Assembly: GCF_900176635.1 (NCBI RefSeq)
Contig: NZ_FXLN01000002.1
Location: 124,001-188,000, forward strand
Direction: 5' to 3'
From: Clostridium merdae
Lineage (GTDB): Bacteria > Bacillota > Clostridia > Oscillospirales > Acutalibacteraceae
DNA: 64,000 nucleotides
The notes under the pieces: model-generated
Told to the model about the DNA's origin: nothing
Seen by the model: only the letters and a program-made list of their open reading frames with translations
Databases searched by the model: none
Shown here: positions 33,563 through 43,100 of the stretch, in pieces
Layout: each line of letters begins with the position of its first letter
Position numbering within the stretch: position 1 is the stretch's first letter
Translations under genes and position numbers: made by a program

Positions 33563-33989
33563 CGGCGGCCTCCTCAATCCATTGCATTAGCGTTCGTGCA
33601 TCTTTTTCAGCAAGCTGGCGCAATTTAATAGGCGCACCCACTGGCCGCACGGAAAGCGTACATAGCCCCAGTGCACTTTGCAGTGGGGTATGCGAAATGG
33701 TCGCTGTGAGGATGCTCTCTAACCGAAGTGAGGTTTTTACCGTAAAGAGCAAGCCGATTTTCCAAGTAAGGCGCCCATCTTCCAGAGATACATATGCCGT
33801 TTGAAACAGGCGGGGAGTATACCAAAAGAAATACAATAAGTATATTGTGATTACGACTATACAAATAGTAATACCTGCAATGGGGAGAAGTACCGCAACC
33901 GCTCCACTTAAAAAACAGAAAAGCAGTGCTGCGAGTGTTCCTTGAATACGCCATAGGCAGATACTCTTTTTTCCCAGACCAAATTTCAA
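33555..33989 (-). CDS. YdbS-like membrane protein with one bacterial PH domain
   Basis: A 144-residue protein with two membrane helices (about 13-55) followed by a single bPH2-type domain containing YVSLEDGRLTWKIGLLF and a typical terminal helix ending TLMQWIEEAADD. I take TTG at 33989, eight bases after GGAG; an upstream GTG (33998) abuts that site and is unlikely. It is translationally coupled to the YdbT-like gene downstream. Divergent or stress-type promoters could not be recognised. Confidence 0.78.
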   Translation of the reverse strand: MKFGLGKKSICLWRIQGTLAALLFCFLSGAVAVLLPIAGITICIVVITIYLLYFFWYTPRLFQTAYVSLEDGRLTWKIGLLFTVKTSLRLESILTATISHTPLQSALGLCTLSVRPVGAPIKLRQLAEKDARTLMQWIEEAADD

Positions 33990-34096
33990 AGCAATCACTC
34001 CGTTTAAAAATCCATTCTATCTGCGCTGGTTCACAATGATTTTGAAGAGAAGAATGGGCGGTAGTATTGTTCCCAAAATTTGCGGATTCTATAAGA

Positions 34097-34750
34097 TTAA
34101 TTGGCAGTGGGAGACAAAGCGTATTGCAATAATGCCTCTGGATTTCGTATTTCAATGCTGCGGTAGTGTGTGCGAACCCAACCGTTCCGCGTTAGCTCTC
34201 CCAATACACGGCTTACTGTAACTCGAGAGACCCCAGCCATGCTTGCCAAATCCTCATGTGAACACGCAATGGTCTGGCCATGTAGTCCTCCACTAAGCTC
34301 GGTGAGTATTTTGGCAATACGGCGGTCGGCCTGTAAAAAGGTCATGTGGTCTACTTGGTTTGAGAGCATTCGAACTGTTTTTGAAAATAAATGCAGTAAT
34401 TGAAAAGCAAGCATCGGTTCTTCACGAAAGCAATGGAGAAGAAGCTCACGGCTTACGGGGATTATCTGCGATTTTTCAAGCGTTCGTGCCGAAGATACAC
34501 GGGGCAGGCCATCAAAAAAGGCGGCTTCCCCAAAAATATTGCCGGGCGTAAGTAGAGCTAGTGTTTTTTCCTGCCCGTTTTCTGAGCTTATCGAAATTCG
34601 CACCTTGCCACTTTTCAGGTAATAAAAACGTTCGGCGACCTCCCCCTGCCGGTAAATCATTTGATTTCCCGGGTATAGCCGTGGGGTCTCTATTTGTTCT
34701 AGAACCTCCCATAAACTCTTTGCTGAGTGGTTTGGCTGTTCCAATTTCAT
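34097..34750 (-). CDS. Crp/Fnr-family transcriptional regulator
   Basis: A 217-residue regulator with a cyclic-nucleotide-binding-like beta roll (YPGNQMIYRQGEVAERFYYL onward, GNIFGEAAFF), a dimerisation helix and a C-terminal winged helix (SHEDLASMAGVSRVTVSRVL). It lacks the N-terminal cysteine cluster of FNR and the full cAMP-contact set, so the effector is unknown. The ATG at 34750 follows GGGAGTGA. It is divergent from leuC, 180 bases away, and could control that operon; it is separated from the YdbS-like gene by 107 bases. Confidence 0.9.
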   Translation of the reverse strand: MKLEQPNHSAKSLWEVLEQIETPRLYPGNQMIYRQGEVAERFYYLKSGKVRISISSENGQEKTLALLTPGNIFGEAAFFDGLPRVSSARTLEKSQIIPVSRELLLHCFREEPMLAFQLLHLFSKTVRMLSNQVDHMTFLQADRRIAKILTELSGGLHGQTIACSHEDLASMAGVSRVTVSRVLGELTRNGWVRTHYRSIEIRNPEALLQYALSPTAN

Positions 34751-34930
34751 TCACTCCCATAAACCAACTTATGTATTTAAATGTGTACTATATATTATTT
34801 ATAAATTTTTTAGATTGTAACATGATTTACATTCTTCGCGCAAGAGGAATGCGATAATAGAGAAAACAAAGCCAAAGGCGTGAAATGACATGCCGATGGT
34901 TTTTAACACAGCAGGGGAGGTTTTGAACCG

Positions 34931-36214
34931 ATGGGAATGACGATGACGCAAAAGATTTTGGCAGCTAAGGCCGCTTTGCCGCAGGTGACTGCCGGGCAAT
35001 TGGTAGAAGCAACGCTGGATTTGGTTTTGGGGAACGACATCACCAGCCCGGTGGCGATTAATGAATTTGAAAAAAGTGGAGCCTCAGGAGTGTTTCACAA
35101 GGATAAAATTGCATTGGTGCTCGACCATTTTACACCAAACAAAGACATTAAAGCGGCGGAGCAGTGTCGCCAAACGCGCAACTTTGCTGACCAATACGAC
35201 ATCACCAATTTCTTCGATGTTGGTCAAATGGGGATTGAGCATGCGCTTCTGCCGGAGCAAGGCCTTGTGGGTCCGGGAGATTGTGTCATTGGGGCAGATT
35301 CTCACACCTGCACATATGGCGCCTTAGGTGCTTTCTCTACCGGAGTAGGCTCAACGGATATGGCAGCGGGCATGATTACCGGTAAGGCATGGTTTAAAGT
35401 GCCAGGAGCCATTCGCGTGGTGCTCAAGGGGCAGTGTCCCAAATGGGTGTCTGGAAAAGATGTGATTTTGCACCTCATTGGAAAAATTGGTGTGGATGGA
35501 GCCTTGTACCAATCTTTGGAGTTTACCGGTGAGGGCGTAAAATCGCTCTCGATAGACGACCGCTTGTGTATTGCAAACATGGCAATTGAAGCGGGTGCCA
35601 AAAATGGAATCTTCCCGGTGGATGAAGTCACACTTGCTTACTGTAAGAATCGTTTTCAGCGCGCTCCGGTTATTTATACGGCAGATGAAGACGCAAAATA
35701 CGATAGCGAGATTGTCATTAACCTTTCGGATTTACGCCCAACGATTGCATTCCCTCACCTGCCGGAGAATACCCGCACCATTGATGAGGCGGGTACGGTG
35801 AAGATAGACCAAGCCGTGATTGGCTCCTGCACCAACGGACGCATGGAAGACCTGCGTGCCGCCGCAGAGATATTAAAGGGACGTAAGGTCAACAAGCGTG
35901 TGCGCTGCATTATTATTCCCGGAACACAGAGTATTTATCTTCAAGCAATTCGAGAAGGCTTGGCAGAAATTTTTGTAGAGGCTGGGGCGGTGTTCTCAAC
36001 GCCAACCTGTGGGCCGTGCCTTGGCGGACATATGGGCATTCTCGGCAAAGGTGAGCGTTCGGTTTCCACTACGAATCGCAACTTTGTAGGGAGAATGGGT
36101 CATATTGAGTCTGAAGTTTACTTGGCTAGCCCTGCTGTGGCGGCAGCCAGTGCGGTTACCGGTGTACTCACAGACCCCGCCGCGCTGTTTACCGGAAAGG
36201 AGGATGCACAATGA
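34931..36214 (+). CDS. leuC: 3-isopropylmalate dehydratase large subunit (LeuC/HacA type)
   Basis: A 427-residue aconitase-family large subunit of the short (archaeal/clostridial HacA-LeuC) type. Visible features are GADSHTCTYGALGAFSTGVG (first cluster Cys), GSCTNGR and TCGPCLGGHMG, which supply the three ligands of the 4Fe-4S cluster. The start ATG at 34931 follows GGGGAGG. It isomerises 2- to 3-isopropylmalate with LeuD in leucine synthesis. leuA and leuB are not adjacent, so a related hydratase such as homoaconitase, methylmalate or dimethylmalate dehydratase remains possible. Confidence 0.88.
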   Translation: MGMTMTQKILAAKAALPQVTAGQLVEATLDLVLGNDITSPVAINEFEKSGASGVFHKDKIALVLDHFTPNKDIKAAEQCRQTRNFADQYDITNFFDVGQMGIEHALLPEQGLVGPGDCVIGADSHTCTYGALGAFSTGVGSTDMAAGMITGKAWFKVPGAIRVVLKGQCPKWVSGKDVILHLIGKIGVDGALYQSLEFTGEGVKSLSIDDRLCIANMAIEAGAKNGIFPVDEVTLAYCKNRFQRAPVIYTADEDAKYDSEIVINLSDLRPTIAFPHLPENTRTIDEAGTVKIDQAVIGSCTNGRMEDLRAAAEILKGRKVNKRVRCIIIPGTQSIYLQAIREGLAEIFVEAGAVFSTPTCGPCLGGHMGILGKGERSVSTTNRNFVGRMGHIESEVYLASPAVAAASAVTGVLTDPAALFTGKEDAQ

Positions 36215-36696
36215 ATGCACAAGGTACCGTACACAAGTATGGCGATAATGTAGATACCGATGTGATTATTCCTGCCCGTTACCTGAATACTTCTTCTCAT
36301 CAGGAGCTGGCGCAGCACTGCATGGTAGACATTGACGCAGATTTTGTAAACCGGGTAAAACCGGGAGATATTATGGTGGCGAATAAAAACTTTGGGTGTG
36401 GTTCTTCCCGTGAACATGCTCCCATTGCAATTAAGGCCAGCGGAATTTCCTGTGTAATTGCTGCAACCTATGCCAGGATTTTCTACCGCAATGCAATTAA
36501 CATCGGCTTGCCCATACTCGAATGCGAAGAGGCGGCGCGTGAGATTCAGGCGGGGGATGAGGTTAGTGTGGATTTTGACACTGGCGTTATCCGCGACCTT
36601 ACCACTGGCAAAACATATCAGGCACAGCCGTTTCCGCCGTTCATTCAAAACATCATTTCAAAGGGCGGGCTGCTCAACAGTATTACAAATCCGTAA
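36211..36696 (+). CDS. leuD: 3-isopropylmalate dehydratase small subunit (LeuD type)
   Basis: A 161-residue small subunit with YGDNVDTDVIIPARYL at the N-terminus and NFGCGSSREHAPIA, the conserved loop of the swivel domain that contacts substrate. It overlaps leuC by four bases (ATGA), consistent with a stoichiometric heterodimer. A strong terminator follows. The substrate caveat given for leuC applies equally. Confidence 0.9.
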   Translation: MNAQGTVHKYGDNVDTDVIIPARYLNTSSHQELAQHCMVDIDADFVNRVKPGDIMVANKNFGCGSSREHAPIAIKASGISCVIAATYARIFYRNAINIGLPILECEEAAREIQAGDEVSVDFDTGVIRDLTTGKTYQAQPFPPFIQNIISKGGLLNSITNP

Positions 36697-36718
36697 GAGA
36701 GAGCATCTTTTACAAAGC

Positions 36719-36760
36719 AAAAGCAGGGGCGGGATTCAACTAATCCCGCCCCTGCTTTTT
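36719..36760 (+). terminator. Intrinsic terminator of leuCD
   Basis: A 17-bp stem, AAAGCAGGGGCGGGATT with AATCCCGCCCCTGCTTT, with a five-base loop and T run. Confidence 0.95.
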
Positions 36761-36932
36761 GCGCTTAACAAACTAGATTCTGACCGATTTAAGAAAAGGG
36801 TTCGAACACAGTGCTTTGTGTAATGCAATATAAAGTAAAATCAATTTTTAGCGTTATGTCTAGCCGTTCTCGTTTCACAACCAGGGGTTAAATACAGATG
36901 GTTGGAATTGCTCATAAATTGCTAGTGCAGAG

Positions 36933-37580
36933 CTACATCACACAAAGACCAAACTCAGCAGAAACGGGGTGCCTTTCGTAATAAGTTTGGGTATAGGTTG
37001 TTTTAAGCCATTTGGGGAATCGTTCCGTTCTCTTTATTTCAGAGGGTATGGTAATAACAGCAGAGCCCATAAAATTCACAACCGTATCGGGAGTGGCGTT
37101 TGGCAACCACCAATCGGTACTTTGATCTTCCAAAGACCATTCACCTCCGCTAAGCCGTTCCCAGCCCATCTTTTTCACGGTATTTATCTGCGCAAAGGAA
37201 TCCCAATAATAGATTTCTACAATTGCGTAGAGCCTGGCTTCCTTGTCACCCTCTACAACGTCTTTATATATCTTTCGGGTGATTATACGACCCTGATCTG
37301 CGTTATTCTTGCTAGAAGTACTCCCGCCCACTGTATTTAACGTTTTTCCGATGGCTTCTTCAGTATTTGCAATTAACACCTCACCGGTACCATTCTTTTG
37401 CCCCAATCGTATTTGAGATAAATCAAATGGGGAATGAAGAAAGAGTTCATTGAACTCAATGTGCAATCCGTTGCCTATTGCAGAGTGGATGGAATCTGCC
37501 AGATAAGCAGGTATATATAGAAATATGGATAATAGGGAACTTAATAGCAGGCTAAGCGCTTTCGTCCAAATTTTCAGCAT
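36933..37580 (-). CDS. Secreted or membrane-anchored protein of unknown function
   Basis: A 215-residue protein with an N-terminal hydrophobic segment (residues 8-30, LSLLLSSLLSIFLYIPAYLA) that is a signal peptide or anchor. The mature part is polar, with several Trp (WERLSGGEWSLEDQSTDWW) and many Thr/Tyr near the end. AAAGGAGG lies about six bases before the ATG at 37580. No family recognised. It stands alone between leuD and the EF-G-like gene, with about 180 to 230 bases of spacer on each side holding nothing evident except a terminator. Confidence 0.75.
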   Translation of the reverse strand: MLKIWTKALSLLLSSLLSIFLYIPAYLADSIHSAIGNGLHIEFNELFLHSPFDLSQIRLGQKNGTGEVLIANTEEAIGKTLNTVGGSTSSKNNADQGRIITRKIYKDVVEGDKEARLYAIVEIYYWDSFAQINTVKKMGWERLSGGEWSLEDQSTDWWLPNATPDTVVNFMGSAVITIPSEIKRTERFPKWLKTTYTQTYYERHPVSAEFGLCVM

Positions 37581-37707
37581 ATGTACCTCCTTTTATCACA
37601 ATCATAATATATATCATCAAGTATATCGTTTTCATTTGCATATTGCAACTAAATCTAAGAATTTATTCGCTAAAAGCAAATAAAGCTCAATATAGCAAAA
37701 AAACATA

Positions 37708-37751
37708 AAACTGCCGGAGAATCACCTTTGCGGGGGATTCTCCGGCAGTTT
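37708..37751 (-). terminator. Bidirectional-looking terminator after the EF-G-like gene
   Basis: AAACTGCCGGAGAATC pairs with GATTCTCCGGCAGTTT. On the minus strand it is followed by TTTTATGTTTTTTT, so it ends the EF-G-like transcript. Confidence 0.9.
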
Positions 37752-37764
37752 GCTTTATTGTATT

Positions 37765-39837
37765 TTATTCAGCTTTCTCTGCTGCTTTCGCGGCATCTAT
37801 TACTTTCTGAGCCATCTGTGCTGGTGCTTCTTCATAACGGACAAAGGCAAAGGTGAAGCTGCCACGCCCTTGCGTTACCTGGCGAATAAATGTGGTAAAG
37901 TCATGCATTTCTGCCATAGGTACTTCTGCCTCTACCACCTGCATTCCGTCTGCACCGGGGTTCATACCCATAATGCGTCCGCGGCGTTTGTTTACCTCAC
38001 CCATTATATCGCCTGTGTTGGAATCCGGCACGGTAGCGTTTAAGGTACCAATGGGTTCTAATAAAACGGGGGATGCCTGTGGCATTCCGGTTTTATAGGC
38101 AACGGCTGCTGCCAGTTTAAATGCCATTTCGGAGGAATCAACCGGGTGGTATGAGCCATCATACAGGGTGGCTTTCAGGCCAACCACGGGGTACCCCGCC
38201 AATGGGCCTTTTAAAATGCACTCACGCAGGCCCTTTTCAACCGCAGGGAAGAAACCCTTTGGCACAGAGCCGCCAACCACGCGCTCGCCAAACTCTAGGC
38301 CGTCGCTGTCGCAAGGTGCAAACTCAATCCAAACGTCACCAAATTGGCCGTGACCGCCGGTTTGCTTCTTATGGCGACCCTGAACCTGTACCTTTTTGCG
38401 AATAGTTTCGCGGAACGGTACGCGTGGTTCTGTTAAGGTAATCTCGACCCCGAATTTGCTCTTTAGCTTCGAAACAACCACATCCAAATGCTGTTCGCCG
38501 AGGCCGGTGAGAATCATCTGGCGAATTTCCGGATTGTTTACAAACCGAAGAGTGGGGTCTTCTTCCAATAGACGCAGGATGCCCTGTGCAATTTTATCTT
38601 CGTCGCCCTTGGCTTTCGGCACAATCGCCATAGAAAGCGTGGGAGCGGGATAATCAACGCCGTCGAGTACGACTTTGCGTGCAGGGGAGCAAAGGGTATC
38701 TCCCGTACCGGTGCTTTGCAGCTTTGGTACTGCGCCAATGTCACCGGCGACAAGTACCTGTGCGTCCTCCTGTTTTTTACCCCGAATGGTAATCACCTTA
38801 CCAATGCGCTCGGGATTTCCAGTTCTCATATTAACCAACGGAGTTTCCGTAGTGATTTTTCCGGAGATGACTTTCAGATAGGATAGTCTGCCGATGAATG
38901 GGTCAGCAATTGTTTTAAAGACGATAGCAGCCGCGGCACCATCCTCATTTGGAGAAAGCTCCACGGGGTTGCCGTCAACATCCATCCCCAGCTCTCCGCT
39001 CTTTTCTTCTGCGGAGGGCGCCAGCCAAATAAGCCCGTTGAGTAGTTGTTCGATTCCATAAGTAAGTTGAGCATCACCGCAGAAAACGGGGCTGATGGTT
39101 CCGCTTTTTACGCCCTTGCTAACGCCAACAATCACTTCTTCTGGTGTAAACTGCTCGCCGGAGAAATATTTTTCAAACATTTCATCGCTGGTCTCCGCAA
39201 CGGCTTCATAAATTGCCGTGCGCAGGCCATCCAAACGGTCGCCCATGTCGGGCATCGGCACCTCAACCGGCGTTCCGTTTTGGTATTGATAGGCTTTGTA
39301 CTCCAATATGTTCACATAGCAGTCGGCATTGCCGTTTACAATGTACGGAACAACCACCGGGCACACAGATGGCCCAAAGCTGGCTTTTAAATCTTCAAAC
39401 ACACGGTAAAAGCGTGCGCTTTCATCGCAGAGGCCGTTGACAAAAAAGATTTTGGAAAGCCCGCGAGCTGCGGCCGCTTGGCTGGCTTTTTCGGTTCCAA
39501 CCAGTACACCAGATTTACCGGAAACGGTAATCAAAACAGAATCCGCGGCACGAACCGCTTCATAAAGCCCGCCTTCAAAGTCAAACAGGCCGGGAGTATC
39601 GATCAAATTAATCTTATGGTTCTTCCACTCTAGCGGAGCAACCGCTGCTCCCACGGATGCTTTACGGCGGATTTCTTCTGGGTCGTAATCGCAAACCGTA
39701 TTTCCTTCCCCTACCTTTCCCAACCGGTCAGACGCGCCGGACAAAAACAGCAATGCCTCTGCCAGCGTGGTCTTTCCCGAGCCACTGTGGCCCGCGATCG
39801 CAATGTTCAGAATATTTTTCGCATGATACTGCTTCAC
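37765..39837 (-). CDS. Elongation factor G-like GTPase (EF-G paralogue)
   Basis: A 690-residue EF-G-like protein. P-loop GHSGSGKT (16-23) and DTPG (80-83) are intact, but the guanine-specificity motif NKxD is replaced by NGLCDE (134-139), and switch I is divergent. Domains II-V follow, with the domain IV sequence GRHKKQTGGHGQFGDVWIEF typical of the paralogue group. The start is GTG at 39837 behind AAAGGAG. It is distinct from the main fusA, which normally lies in the rpsL-tuf operon. The group is conserved in Clostridia without a firm role; ribosome-associated function is inferred. Confidence 0.9.
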   Translation of the reverse strand: MKQYHAKNILNIAIAGHSGSGKTTLAEALLFLSGASDRLGKVGEGNTVCDYDPEEIRRKASVGAAVAPLEWKNHKINLIDTPGLFDFEGGLYEAVRAADSVLITVSGKSGVLVGTEKASQAAAARGLSKIFFVNGLCDESARFYRVFEDLKASFGPSVCPVVVPYIVNGNADCYVNILEYKAYQYQNGTPVEVPMPDMGDRLDGLRTAIYEAVAETSDEMFEKYFSGEQFTPEEVIVGVSKGVKSGTISPVFCGDAQLTYGIEQLLNGLIWLAPSAEEKSGELGMDVDGNPVELSPNEDGAAAAIVFKTIADPFIGRLSYLKVISGKITTETPLVNMRTGNPERIGKVITIRGKKQEDAQVLVAGDIGAVPKLQSTGTGDTLCSPARKVVLDGVDYPAPTLSMAIVPKAKGDEDKIAQGILRLLEEDPTLRFVNNPEIRQMILTGLGEQHLDVVVSKLKSKFGVEITLTEPRVPFRETIRKKVQVQGRHKKQTGGHGQFGDVWIEFAPCDSDGLEFGERVVGGSVPKGFFPAVEKGLRECILKGPLAGYPVVGLKATLYDGSYHPVDSSEMAFKLAAAVAYKTGMPQASPVLLEPIGTLNATVPDSNTGDIMGEVNKRRGRIMGMNPGADGMQVVEAEVPMAEMHDFTTFIRQVTQGRGSFTFAFVRYEEAPAQMAQKVIDAAKAAEKAE

Positions 39838-40161
39838 TTGGTAAAACTCCTTTCAAGATGCCCCAGCCGGGGCAGTAGGGTATTGCCGGGAGACTGTTCT
39901 GTAAAAACAGGAGTCATTTGGATATTCCATACAATCCATTCCCAGTTATTATTTACAATTATATCCTGTTTTCACATAGGAAGCAATGCTTTCTAATAAA
40001 TTATACGCTTTAAATAAGAGGATTTTATGGAAACTATACAATTTCACGAATTCGTTTTCTGCCAGATGTTTCCCCTGTTTTTGCTTGACTTGCAAAAAAA
40101 CGGACAGGCCCTGTGAATAAGGGACTGTCCGTCGAATATGGTCGAGAATAAAAATAGCATT
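39838..40161. other. Spacer between the EF-G-like and degenerate ATPase genes
   Basis: It holds the terminator at 40094-40132, a small GC hairpin (CCCCAGCCGGGG-like, near 39862) close to the EF-G-like start, and otherwise AT-rich sequence that probably includes the EF-G-like promoter. I see no gene. Confidence 0.6.
40094..40132 (-). terminator. Intrinsic terminator of the rlmB-ATPase-like unit
   Basis: On the minus strand ACGGACAGTCCC pairs with GGGCCTGTCCGT and is followed by seven T residues. Confidence 0.93.
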
Positions 40162-43100
40162 TTATGGTTTTCGCAAACGTGGAATAAGAAGAACTGCGGC
40201 AGCCCAAAAAAGCTGGTACAAAAGGAGAGCCATGGTAGAAAGCTGCTCAAGCCCAGAGAAAAAGATTAAAAATGCTACAAATAGGAAGCCGAGAATGACA
40301 CCGACGGTTTGCAGCATGGTAGCCATGGTTACATTGCTTTTCTCCCTTACACAGGCGGTCAGTATCCGCATCATAGAGGCGGGGCGGCCTTTTGAGACAA
40401 ACAATGCGTCGGAGCGGTCACATTCCCTTGTAATATTGTTCTGGTACAACGAGCCGAGGGATTCCGGCAAAACCCGTACGGAGTGAGGGTCAAGCCCGAA
40501 GCATTGCGCCACAAATTCGGGGGTCATATTCGGGTCTGTTGTGCGCAGTATTAGGCTGATTCCATTTTTCTCCATGCGGCGAAGCTCCTGAGCCCGCCGT
40601 TTGTCTGAGTTATACGAAATGACAAACATGGCAACTAGTTCGCCTTGCGAAGCCAAATAAACCACCTTTTTCCCGCCAAGCAGATATTTATTTTCATAAT
40701 CTCTGGAGGGAGGGGTAAGACCGTGCTGCTCTAAAAGCTCGCGTGTGCCAACTAAGGTGCGCCGCCCGTTTACCCACCCGGTAACACCGCGGTCATCTTC
40801 ATACGTAATGTTTTCAGCTTTGGGCAATATATCGCGTCTGTTTTGAATAATCTGCTCAAACAGGTCACTAAGTGGCCCGCCCAATGTGCACATGACGGCG
40901 CTGGCATCCATAATCACTTCGTCAATCCGCTGGCCGCCAAAGGTTTTAATGCCATTTAAAATGACAGTTCCCTTGGGGAATAGTTCTTTGGCATCTGTCA
41001 TTAAAGCATTGGTGTTACAGAAATACTCCACAGCGGTATTTCCCACCAGCATAGTGCCACACCTTCTTGCCAAAGCAGAAAGACGGCTAATGGGCATATT
41101 AACACACAGCATACTGGTAATGGGAGCACTCACGCAAGCAGCTGCGGCAAAGGATGTTACTGCGGCGGAAGCGCTGTGGGTAAGAATAAGGCTTACTGCG
41201 CACAGCAATATGCTACCGAGGAATAGCAGAGGAGCCATAGACTGCGATGCCTGCTCGCTGGGGTCAGAGTCGTAGGAGTTGCGCAAATAATTGCGGAAGA
41301 AGCCAGTTTTCCGTTGGTAAGCAATGAGTGGCTCGCCTATCACACAGCCCTTTGCCAGCTGCAACGCGGTGTTGTAATCGTCATACAGCTCAACAGCCAT
41401 TTTTGGCTCTGGCGAGGCTAAAAAGCGGAAGTTTGCACGGATGCGCCTCACCATAGAGAGTTTACCGGCAGAGTTGAGGAATAGACCTAGTGCAGCAAGT
41501 ACCGCATACAAATGAAGCTGTCCATTTTCAACCTCATGTGTTTGAAAGAGCATGACCGCGCCTTGTATCCAAGCGGCAACGGCGGCAACTGCCACGCCGC
41601 TGTCTGCATTGGCTTTCAGGCTTACCAATGCACGGATACCACCAAACACGGTTTTGCGGCAGAATATTACGGCAATGGTAAATAAACTTAAATTTGTAAT
41701 TAGGTACGCGAGAGGTAGAACATCTGCCCTTAAAAAGGCGGGCAGCATGCCGGAGCGCTCACTCACAAAGCCCCAAAAGAGCATGACCATCAGCAGGATT
41801 CCCGTGACCGACACACGCAAAGCGAGTGCACGGTGCTCTGCTCCAAGTTCATGCAGAATGGAGGGTGCATCCTCCGGAGCGGTAAAGTCATCTAAATTTT
41901 CTGGTTCAGGCTTTGGAGCCGGTTCGTCACCTGGGTCGTTGTCTTCCTCTATTTCACCAAGGAAGTGAAAGCTATGTACGTTGGAAGAGGTGGTAGCTCT
42001 TTTTTTACGGTGGCGTGGCTGTTTGCGTGCTGGCTCTTCCAGTTGTTCCTCCGGCGTGGGTTGGTAGCATTCTTCCACACGGGTAAGTGCCGCTTCCAAA
42101 CGGTTAAATTCTAAAATGTGAACGGGCAGGGTGTTCGGCAGATATTTGCGAGAGCTTCGAACCAAGGAACGAATTTGCTCCTTTTTCTGCTGCTCCGCTT
42201 TGCGTATGGCGGCCTGTGCCTGAAGCTGTTCCAGTGCGGCTCGCGCCCGTTTTTCTTCCTCCGATTGCGACAACACCGTTTGCGCCTCAACCGGTTCGGG
42301 TTGTTCTGAAGGTGAGCTTAAGGGAGAAACAGTGGGTTCTGTTGCCAGCTGCTTCGTGGGCTCCTGCGGAACCGCGCTAGGAGCAGATGGTGAATCTGCA
42401 TTCGGGTTTACCGGTTCCGGTGCGGGAGCTTGTACTCCCGACTGCTCTTTGCGTTCTGAGGGAGCACGCCGAGGCTCCGATTCCGGCGTTACAACATCCA
42501 TTTCTTTTGTAACTTCTTTTTTTGAAATCGATGGTTGCGCTGTGAGTACTTCTCGAGCAGGGCGCTGCGGCTTGGTCGGCTGTTTAACGGGGGGCGAAGC
42601 ATCACCCTGAGATTTTTGAACCAGGCGAGCTGCCTCTTCCAAATCCATAAATCCGCTGTCGCTCTCTTTTGGGAAGGGGAGCGGCTCTAAGCGCAAGTGG
42701 CTGCCGGTGAGAAGCTCGGGTAAGCGGAACTCTTGGGTAGACTCTTTTTTTACGGGCTCGCTTTTCTGTTTTGGCTGAACCGCTTCTTGCTTTGCCGCAG
42801 TCTCTTTTTGTGGTGCGGTAGGGCCAAGCGGCCTTTGCTGTGATTCACGCACAAGGTGTACCGGCGATTCCGGTTCTTTTGGCTGAAAGCGGGCGGAGAT
42901 TTCTTTCTCCATCTCGTCTTCCGGTGTCTCATCAAATAAATAGCGAAAAGCGGGTGTGGGGCCCTTCTCCGTATGGATTGGGTCGTCATACCCTTTTTTA
43001 TACTCTTCTACCGGTTTTAACTGAAGACCGTAATAAATATCCTCTTCGTCATCAAACTCACACGCTTTTTCTGCTTTCCGATTGCGTCTGCGTGCAAAAA

